Assembly (NCBI RefSeq): GCF_000497445.1
Contig: NZ_CM002285.1
Coordinates: 8,226,870 to 8,243,560, forward strand
Direction of reading: 5' to 3'
Source: Streptomyces roseochromogenus subsp. oscitans DS 12.976
GTDB taxonomy: Bacteria > Actinomycetota > Actinomycetes > Streptomycetales > Streptomycetaceae
Length of the DNA: 16,691 bases
The position numbers were made by a program, and so were the translations under genes. Each line of letters begins with the position of its first letter. The stretch's first letter is position 1. The notes under the pieces were generated by a model, which was given only the letters and a program-made list of their open reading frames with translations, was not told the DNA's origin and did not search any database. Shown here piece by piece: positions 6,691-12,110 of this stretch.

Positions 6691-8649
6691 TCACCACAGG
6701 ACCGGAAGCCTCTCGGGGACCCGCTTGATGTTGCCCGTGCGCCAGACCAACTGGTCGACGGGCAGCGCGAGACGCAGCCGCGGGAGGCGTGCGAGGAGGA
6801 CGGTGAGGGCTTCCGCGGCATGGACACGGGAGATCGTCGACGCAGGGCAGAAGTGGCTTCCCGCCCCGAACGACAGGTGCGCGTTGGGCGAGCGGTCGAG
6901 GTCGAACCGCTCGGCGTCCGGGAACTGTTCGGGGTCGAAGTTCGCGCCTTCCACGCAGACCAGCACCAGCTCTCCGGCTCGCACCAGGACCTCGCCGACC
7001 TGAACGTCGGCGCGGGCGATCCGGGGCAGTCCGTCGCCGATCGACAGCGTGCACCGCAGCAGCTCCTCCACGGCGCGTGGCATCGCCTCGGGCCGCTCAC
7101 GCAGTCGGTCCATGGCCTCCGGGTGCCGGATCAGTGTCAGTACGGCGTGCAGCAGGAACACATAGGTGCTCATGGCGCCGGCACCGAAGAGCGACGTGAC
7201 CGTGGCGGCGAGCATTTCGTCCGTCAGGTCTCCGCCGTCGCGCTCCGGGTCGTCGCGCAGCTCGCACAGCCGCCGGATCAGGCCCCGCTGGGCGGCACGG
7301 TCGTCGCGCACGTGCCGCAGTACGAAGGCGTAGTCCTTGTCCCAGTTGGCGGTGCAGCCGTCGTACACGACGGGGCTGGTGACGAAGCCGAGGTCCAGGC
7401 CGGACATCAGCCGCAGTCCGTCCTCGTACGGCAGACCGAGTACCTCGCAGACCAGGGCGGCGGAGTACGGTTCGGCGAACCGCTGCCGCAGATCGACCGG
7501 TGGCCCCTCCTCGACCATGGCGTCAACCAGTTCGTGCGCCCGCGCGGCCATCCACTCCGCGGACGCCGGCCCGGACCGGGGCCCGAAGGCGCGCAGCACC
7601 TCCTGGTGGAGCCCGGCACTGTTGACGTTGCCCATGGTGTTGACGACCTCCGGGGGAATCGTCAGGGCGTACTGGCGCGGTACATCGGGAGCCGCCGTTT
7701 CGCGCAGGCTGAAGCGTTCGTCTTCCAGGACCTGCCGGGCCAGCTCGTAGCTGGTGACCAGCCAGGCGTCGTCGCCGGTGAGGGTCCGGATCCGCGCGAC
7801 GGGGCTCTCCGCGCGCAGCCGGGCGCACTCGGCGGGCACGACGTCGCCGCGCCGCGACAGCGGCCACTCGACACCGGCGTAAGGGGGCACGGGGGCGGGG
7901 GCTTCGGTGGAGGTGGATGCCATGGCAATCTGCTTTCCTGAGTCGCGGCACGCAACGATGGCGTAGCCCTGGTTGTCGGCCGGGCGCAGCGCCATCCGGC
8001 GCTCTCCGAACAGCAGTCGGCCCAGCGCGAGGACGGTGTGGTAGCAGTGGACGGACGAGGCGACACCCAGGATGCGGGGGGTGTCGACGAAGAACGGCAA
8101 CTCGGCGTCGACGTACGCGAGCGCCGCCTCCACCTGAGCGGGGGTGGGCAGGTCGTCCGGCTTCAGCCGCTTGGCGAGGAACTGGTACGCCATGGCGTCC
8201 CGGACCGACCGTAACTCCACGTCGGTGCGCAGAGCCGCCCGTGTCCGCGCCCGCACCTCCCGGTAGGAGGGGTGGTCGAGGAACGCGGACAGCGGCCGCG
8301 CCCTTACGCGTTCTGCGGCTGCGCCGATGTCTTCGAGAGCGCCGTCGATGCGCCGCCGCACGCCGCGCAGTTGCTTGGCCACGCTCTTGCGCGCGGCGAC
8401 ACGCTCATAGCCGAGGGCTTCGAGCATCGCCTCCAAGGCGATGTCGGCGTGTACCACGTCCACGGCGGCGAAGCGCTCCACCGCCCACGCCATCGCATTG
8501 GCCAGATTTCTGCGGCTGAAGTAACTGTTGCCCGTGCTCACCCCGAACAGCGCGTGATCCCCACGCTGCAGGATGCGTTCGCTGCTCGCCCCGAACGGGA
8601 GGACCCGCACTCGATGATCTTCCAGGACCTGCGGTTCACTGTGGGCCAT
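6691..8649 (-). CDS. Cyclodipeptide synthase fused to a CYP121-like cytochrome P450
   Basis: This is a 652-aa protein in one uninterrupted frame. Residues 1 to about 235 are an AlbC-like CDPS, which diverts two aminoacyl-tRNAs into a cyclodipeptide. GVSTGNSYFS holds the nucleophile S38, Y179 and E183 lie in AYVDAELPFF, and Y203-H204 lie in SSVHCYH. N41, Y203 and H204 place it in the NYH subfamily. These sit one residue beyond AlbC S37, Y178, E182 and Y202. Residues 243-652 are a full P450: I-helix FGAGAMST (488-495), ExxR E529-R532, heme Cys C601 in FGAGSHFCP, and an end DQLVWRT...PERLPVLW as in CYP121. I preferred the ATG at 8649 (GAGGGG 7 nt upstream) to the GTG at 8655. L146 is a TTA codon. 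An internal ATG at 7923 could also give a free P450. A methyltransferase follows after 20 bp. The product is probably an oxidised diketopiperazine, identity unknown. Confidence 0.93.
   Translation of the reverse strand: MAHSEPQVLEDHRVRVLPFGASSERILQRGDHALFGVSTGNSYFSRRNLANAMAWAVERFAAVDVVHADIALEAMLEALGYERVAARKSVAKQLRGVRRRIDGALEDIGAAAERVRARPLSAFLDHPSYREVRARTRAALRTDVELRSVRDAMAYQFLAKRLKPDDLPTPAQVEAALAYVDAELPFFVDTPRILGVASSVHCYHTVLALGRLLFGERRMALRPADNQGYAIVACRDSGKQIAMASTSTEAPAPVPPYAGVEWPLSRRGDVVPAECARLRAESPVARIRTLTGDDAWLVTSYELARQVLEDERFSLRETAAPDVPRQYALTIPPEVVNTMGNVNSAGLHQEVLRAFGPRSGPASAEWMAARAHELVDAMVEEGPPVDLRQRFAEPYSAALVCEVLGLPYEDGLRLMSGLDLGFVTSPVVYDGCTANWDKDYAFVLRHVRDDRAAQRGLIRRLCELRDDPERDGGDLTDEMLAATVTSLFGAGAMSTYVFLLHAVLTLIRHPEAMDRLRERPEAMPRAVEELLRCTLSIGDGLPRIARADVQVGEVLVRAGELVLVCVEGANFDPEQFPDAERFDLDRSPNAHLSFGAGSHFCPASTISRVHAAEALTVLLARLPRLRLALPVDQLVWRTGNIKRVPERLPVLW
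7933..7939 (-). promoter_or_regulatory. Internal ribosome-binding-like site before the P450 half
   Basis: On the minus strand AGGAAAG lies 9 nt before an in-frame ATG at 7923, exactly where the CDPS domain ends and the P450 begins (MASTSTEAPAPV). This could allow a separate P450 to be made from the same message, or it may be a relic of two formerly separate genes. Confidence 0.4.
8212..8214 (-). promoter_or_regulatory. TTA codon (bldA-type control point) in the CDPS gene
   Basis: Leu146 of the CDPS-P450 protein is encoded by TTA, in the context D-V-E-L-R-S-V. In Streptomyces this codon is very rare and is read by the bldA tRNA, which becomes effective late in development. It is the only in-frame TTA I found among the confidently called genes of the window. 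Confidence 0.85.
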
Positions 8650-8656
8650 CGTCACT

Positions 8657-8662
8657 CCCCTC
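8657..8662 (-). promoter_or_regulatory. Ribosome binding site that decides the CDPS start
   Basis: GAGGGG on the minus strand is 7 nt before the ATG at 8649 but only 1 nt before the in-frame GTG at 8655. This favours the ATG. Confidence 0.65.
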
Positions 8663-8684
8663 GCATGCCTATGTACGAATGCGC

Positions 8685-8710
8685 ATCACTACATGCCCAC
8701 GTAGAGTGAT
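8685..8710. promoter_or_regulatory. Inverted repeat over the CDPS promoter, candidate operator
   Basis: ATCACT (8685-8690) and AGTGAT (8705-8710) are perfect 6-bp arms 14 bp apart. Between and overlapping them, CTACATG-CC-CACGTAG (8689-8704) is a second near-perfect palindrome with one mismatch per arm. The element overlaps the end of the proposed -10 box and the likely transcription start of the CDPS gene, so a bound protein would be expected to block it. No regulator gene lies next to it. Confidence 0.45.
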
Positions 8711-8714
8711 CATA
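8709..8714 (-). promoter_or_regulatory. Candidate -10 box of the CDPS-P450/methyltransferase operon
   Basis: On the minus strand this reads TATGAT, close to the housekeeping consensus, about 60 bp before the ATG at 8649 and inside the only AT-rich patch of the region. No good -35 hexamer is present at 17-18 bp (CACTTT at 17 bp), so an activator may be needed. Confidence 0.45.
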
Positions 8715-8896
8715 ATGTCGCAAACACCTCGAAAGTGTGACTCTGGGTAATCATCGCCGAGGTCGCGCGCCCCTCACGCACTCCGGCTCATCCCACGGCA
8801 CCGTTCGCGCGTGCCGACATCCGTGGCCGCGCCGGGCGGCAGGCGGGACCGCGCCCTCGCCCCCCAATTCGCTCGCGCGGCGCTCCGCACGCCCCC
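8715..8896. other. Rest of the divergent intergenic region between the CDPS and SDR genes
   Basis: The whole gap between the two start codons is 261 bp. Apart from the promoter and inverted-repeat elements called separately, it is GC-rich, and I see no credible small gene, RNA or repeat in it. Confidence 0.4.
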
Positions 8897-8902
8897 TAGG
8901 GT
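8897..8902 (+). promoter_or_regulatory. Candidate -10 box just before the SDR gene
   Basis: TAGGGT ends 8 nt before the ATG at 8911, as in leaderless actinobacterial genes. The same bases run into GGTGATC, which matches the 16S rRNA 3' end and could instead be a Shine-Dalgarno. The two readings cannot be separated from sequence alone. Confidence 0.35.
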
Positions 8903-8910
8903 GATCCGCC

Positions 8911-9753
8911 ATGGCTTCCCCTGTGCGCTCCGTTCCGGAAGACCTGCGACGTGACCCGCTGCCCCTGCGCGGTCGTACCGCTCTCGTGACCGGTGCGAGT
9001 CGGCGTGCCGGGATCGGGCATGCCGTGGCCAGGCGGCTGGCGGCGTACGGGGCGAGCGTGTATCTGCATCACCATGTGGCGCACGACCAGGCCATGCCGT
9101 GGGGTGCCGACAGCATCGAGGCGGTCGTCGGTTCTGTGCGTGAGGTGGCGGGGGATCCCGGGGCGCGGGTCGTCGCGGGCCCCGGGGATCTGGCCGATGC
9201 GGCCGAACCTGTACGGCTGATCGACGCCGTCGTCGGCGAGTTCGGCCGACTGGACATTCTCGTCGCCAATCACGCCCTCAGCGGCTCGGACGGCACCCTG
9301 GACGAGATCGACGCCGCGATGCTCGACGCGCACTGGGCGGTCGACACCCGCTCCGTCCTGCTGCTGGTGCAGGCGTACGCCCGTGCGCGCGCCGCACCGC
9401 CCGACGGCGTCCCAGGCGGGCGTGTGGTGCTGATGACCTCCGGGCAGGACATCGCAGGCGGTATGCCGGGCGAGATCGCCTATGCCCTTCAGAAGGGCGC
9501 CCTCGCCTCGATCACCCGATCCCTGGCCGGCGCGCTCGCCGAGCACGGCATCACGGTGAACGCGGTCAACCCCGGCCCGGTGGACACCGGTTACGCGACC
9601 GGCGAGGTCCACGCGGCTGTGGCCGAGCGGTTCCCCGGCGGGCGCTGGGGCCTCCCCGACGATCCGGCCCGCCTCGTCGCCTGGCTGGCGACGGACGAGG
9701 CCGGGTGGATCACCGGGGAGGTCATCAACTCGGAAGGCGGCTTCCGGCGTTGA
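8911..9753 (+). CDS. Short-chain dehydrogenase/reductase (FabG-like)
   Basis: This is a 280-aa classical SDR. The cofactor motif TGASRRAGIG is at residues 27-36, NHAL at 120-123 stands for the usual NNAG, the catalytic Ser is in LMTSGQ (S177), and the YxxxK pair is Y191-ALQ-K195. INAVNPGPVDTG-like (ITVNAVNPGPVDTG) and the C-terminal ITGEVINSEGGF segments are the usual family ends. It reduces or oxidises a carbonyl/alcohol with NAD(P)H; the substrate is unknown. A hydrophilic N-terminal extension of about 18 residues precedes the first strand. It is divergent from the CDPS operon and converges with the DUF885 gene. It could be a further tailoring enzyme for the CDPS product, but its opposite strand makes general metabolism equally likely. 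Confidence 0.93.
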   Translation: MASPVRSVPEDLRRDPLPLRGRTALVTGASRRAGIGHAVARRLAAYGASVYLHHHVAHDQAMPWGADSIEAVVGSVREVAGDPGARVVAGPGDLADAAEPVRLIDAVVGEFGRLDILVANHALSGSDGTLDEIDAAMLDAHWAVDTRSVLLLVQAYARARAAPPDGVPGGRVVLMTSGQDIAGGMPGEIAYALQKGALASITRSLAGALAEHGITVNAVNPGPVDTGYATGEVHAAVAERFPGGRWGLPDDPARLVAWLATDEAGWITGEVINSEGGFRR

Positions 9754-9819
9754 GGCCTGGGACCCTCTGGGTCGTCTGAGGGTTTCTGGGCCCCTCGGGG
9801 CGCCGGGGACGCCTGGCCG

Positions 9820-11511
9820 TCAGAGCTGGGACAGTTCGTCCACAAGGTCGTCCAGGCCCAGCGAGCCCTGGGACAGGGCCGCCATGTGCCAGGCCTTCAG
9901 GTCGAAGTCGTCGCCGTGTCGCTTGCGGGCGTTCTCGCGGCCCAGCAGCCAGGCCCGCTCGCCGAGCTTGTAGCCGATCGCCTGGCCCGGAATCGTCAGG
10001 TACCGGGTGAGCTCGCTCTCCACGAAGTCCGCCGGCCGGCTGCTGTGCGAGCCGAAGAACTCCTGCGCCAGCTCCGGCGTCCACCGTTCACCGGGGTGGA
10101 ACGGCGAGTCGGCGGGAATCTCCAGCTCCAGATGCATGCCGATGTCCACGATCACCCGCGCCGCCCGCATCATCTGCGCGTCCAGATAGCCGAGCCGCTC
10201 CTCGGGGTTCGTGAGGTAGCCCAGCTCGTCCATCAGCCGCTCCGCGTACAGCGCCCAGCCCTCGGCGTTGGCGCTGACCCCGCCGATCGTCGCCTGGTAG
10301 CGGGAGAGGTCCTCGGCCACGTGCGCCCACTGCGCGAGCTGCAGATGATGCCCGGGCACGCCCTCGTGGTACCAGGTCGAGACGAGGTCGTACACCGGGA
10401 ACCGCGTCTGGCCCATCGTCGGCAGCCAGGTGCGGCCCGGGCGGGAGAAATCCTCCGACGGTGCCGTGTAGTAGGGGGCCGCGGCACCGCCGGGCGGCGC
10501 GATGCACGACTCCACCTTCCGCACCCGCTCGGCGAGTTCGAAGTGCGTGCCGTCCAGGTCCTCGATGGCCTTGTCCATCAGGCCCTGCAGCCACTCCCGG
10601 ACCTCTTCCACGCCCTCGATGTGCCGGCCGTGCTCGTCGAGGTGCGCGAGCGCCACCCAGGGGGTCTCGGCGCCGGGCAGGATCTTCTCCGCCTCCAGCT
10701 TCATCTCGCCGAGGATCCGGTGGAACTCCGCCCAGCCGTACGCGTACGCCTCGTCCAGGTCCAGATCGGTGCCGTTGAAGTAGCGGGACCAGCGCGCGTA
10801 CCGCTCGCGGCCCACCGTGTTCGGGGCACCCTCGATCGCCGGCGCGTACACGTCCCTAAGCCAGTCCCGCAGCTCCACCAGCGCGCCGGTCGCAGCGCCG
10901 GCCGCCTCGTCCAGCTCTGCGCGCAGCGCCTCGGGACCCGCGGCGGCGAAGTCCTCGTACCAGCCGCGGCCCTGGCCGTCTGTGTCCGTCCACTCGGTGA
11001 GCTGCTGGATGTACGTCGCCGTCGGGCGCGGTGCCGCGAACAGCTTGCGGTCCAGGCCCAGTTGCAGCGATGCACGGTAGCCCGCGAGCGCGCCCGGCAC
11101 CGCGCGCAGCCGCTCCGCGATCGCCGCCCAGTCCTCGTCCGTCTGCGCCGGCGTGACCGTGAAGATGTCCCGCACCGAGTGGCCCGGCGTGCTCATGTTG
11201 CCGACCGCGCGCAGGTGCTCGTCCGCGTCGTACACGGCGAGTTCGGCGGTCAGCCGCTCCCGCAGCAGCCGCCCGCAGCGCCGCTCCACGTCACTGTCCG
11301 CACCCGGCTGCCGCTCCGCCTCGTCCAGCTTCGCGAGGGTGGCCCGGGCCAGCTCCGCGAGGGCCGCCTGGCCCGTGGGCGAATAGTCGGGCAGCCGGCT
11401 CGAACTCTCCTTCACACCGAGGTAGGTACCGGTGACCGGGTCGAGGGCGATGAGGTCGTCCACGTACGCGTCGGCGACCTGACGGGGCAGCGGGCTCTTC
11501 GTCTCAGGCAT
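9820..11511 (-). CDS. DUF885-family metalloprotein, probable zinc peptidase
   Basis: This is a 563-aa protein of the length usual for bacterial DUF885. The HExxPGHH motif HEGVPGHHLQ (residues 382-391) and EGWALYAERL (417-426) match the zinc-binding and nearby acidic residues of this gluzincin-like family. I see no signal peptide, so it is probably cytoplasmic. Family members have been proposed to be carboxypeptidase-like, but no substrate can be assigned here. I chose the ATG at 11511 because GAGG lies 9 nt upstream; an in-frame ATG at 11520 directly abuts that GAGG and leaves no spacing. The gene converges with the SDR gene across 66 bp and lies 53 bp downstream of the second Lrp-type regulator gene on the same strand, so it may be co-transcribed with it. 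Confidence 0.92.
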   Translation of the reverse strand: MPETKSPLPRQVADAYVDDLIALDPVTGTYLGVKESSSRLPDYSPTGQAALAELARATLAKLDEAERQPGADSDVERRCGRLLRERLTAELAVYDADEHLRAVGNMSTPGHSVRDIFTVTPAQTDEDWAAIAERLRAVPGALAGYRASLQLGLDRKLFAAPRPTATYIQQLTEWTDTDGQGRGWYEDFAAAGPEALRAELDEAAGAATGALVELRDWLRDVYAPAIEGAPNTVGRERYARWSRYFNGTDLDLDEAYAYGWAEFHRILGEMKLEAEKILPGAETPWVALAHLDEHGRHIEGVEEVREWLQGLMDKAIEDLDGTHFELAERVRKVESCIAPPGGAAAPYYTAPSEDFSRPGRTWLPTMGQTRFPVYDLVSTWYHEGVPGHHLQLAQWAHVAEDLSRYQATIGGVSANAEGWALYAERLMDELGYLTNPEERLGYLDAQMMRAARVIVDIGMHLELEIPADSPFHPGERWTPELAQEFFGSHSSRPADFVESELTRYLTIPGQAIGYKLGERAWLLGRENARKRHGDDFDLKAWHMAALSQGSLGLDDLVDELSQL

Positions 11512-11564
11512 GCGGCCCATCCTCGTACGACAACGATCTCCGCGTCACCCGCGTTCGGGGGGAT

Positions 11565-12050
11565 TCAGCTCTGGGCGTGGCCGGGAGGCAGCAGTGGACC
11601 GCACTCCCACTGCTGGAAGATCAACCGGGTCTCGACCCGTGCCACCTCGCGCTGCGCGGTGAACTCGTCGAGCACCAGCCGCTGCAGATCGGCCATGTCC
11701 GCGACGGCGACATGCACGAGATAGTCGTCCGGCCCGGTCAGATGGAACACCGTCCGGGCCTCCGGCAGCGCCCGGATCCGCTCGACGAACGGGCCGACCA
11801 GCTCCCGCCGGTGCGGCCTGACCTGCACCAGCAGCAGCGCCTGCAGCCCGCGCCCCAGCTTGGCCGGATCCAGCCGCAGCTGATGGCCGAGGATCACGCC
11901 CGAGCGGCGCAGCCGGGTCACCCGGTCCAGACACGTCGACGGCGCCACACCCACCTGTTCGGCGAGGTCGCGGTAGGTGATCCGGGCGTCGTTCTGCAGC
12001 AGCCGCAGCAGATGAAGATCAACCGGATCCAGTGCGACAGATTCGGCCAT
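11565..12050 (-). CDS. Lrp/AsnC-family transcriptional regulator (partner of the PLP lyase gene)
   Basis: This is a 161-aa protein. The N-terminal winged helix-turn-helix (LDPVDLHLLRLLQNDARITYRDLAEQVGVAPSTCLDRVTRLRRSG split over residues 7-51) is followed by a RAM effector domain with GPDDYLVHV (106-114). It starts at the ATG at 12050 with no Shine-Dalgarno. A TACGTT box ends 6 nt upstream, so the transcript may be leaderless. It is divergent from a Cys/Met PLP lyase over 60 bp that contain an inverted repeat and a direct repeat. That arrangement is typical of a regulator that controls an amino-acid catabolic gene in response to its substrate and also represses itself. It shares only family-level similarity with the first Lrp-type protein of this window, so the two are not a recent duplication. 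Confidence 0.93.
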   Translation of the reverse strand: MAESVALDPVDLHLLRLLQNDARITYRDLAEQVGVAPSTCLDRVTRLRRSGVILGHQLRLDPAKLGRGLQALLLVQVRPHRRELVGPFVERIRALPEARTVFHLTGPDDYLVHVAVADMADLQRLVLDEFTAQREVARVETRLIFQQWECGPLLPPGHAQS

Positions 12051-12056
12051 GGCTCG

Positions 12057-12085
12057 AACGTAGCACGGTGTTCGATTCCGGTGAA
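12057..12085 (-). promoter_or_regulatory. Promoter of the second Lrp-type regulator, probably leaderless
   Basis: On the minus strand, TTCACC (12080-12085) and TACGTT (12057-12062) are separated by exactly 17 bp, and the ATG comes 6 nt later. The inverted repeat at 12073-12088 covers the -35 and spacer, which would fit autorepression. Confidence 0.5.
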
Positions 12086-12088
12086 TCG
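12073..12088. promoter_or_regulatory. Inverted repeat, candidate Lrp-type operator
   Basis: CGATTC-CGGT-GAATCG has perfect 6-bp arms and lies in the 60-bp divergent region between the regulator and the PLP lyase. Lrp-type proteins bind short imperfect palindromes of about this size. Confidence 0.5.
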
Positions 12089-12101
12089 TTCACTGTTCAC
12101 T
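12088..12101. repeat. Direct repeat GTTCACT x2 upstream of the PLP lyase
   Basis: GTTCACT occurs twice in tandem, overlapping the end of the inverted repeat by one base and ending 9 bp before the lyase ATG at 12111. It may be a second protein-binding site or part of the lyase promoter; I find no clear -10 box for that gene. Confidence 0.4.
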
Positions 12102-12110
12102 CTTCCGCCC

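Noticed and set aside
5210..7941. Two long plus-strand frames (5210-6688 and 6685-7941) opposite the membrane protein, methyltransferase and CDPS-P450
   Set aside because: Both mirror well-supported minus-strand genes and show no motif; their length comes from the GC bias.
6691..8649. A simple frameshift or pseudogene explanation for the CDPS-P450 fusion
   Set aside because: Both halves have all catalytic motifs, normal codon use and no internal stop. A lost stop codon between two former genes remains possible and is recorded as a finding, but decay is not supported.
9886..11724. A 612-codon plus-strand frame opposite the DUF885 gene
   Set aside because: The opposite strand encodes an intact HExxPGHH protein with correct codon bias, while this frame gives Arg/Val/Leu-rich low-complexity sequence.
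566..12050. The two Lrp/AsnC genes as a recent duplication
   Set aside because: Their proteins share only family-level positions and their partner genes are unrelated, so they look like independent family members.
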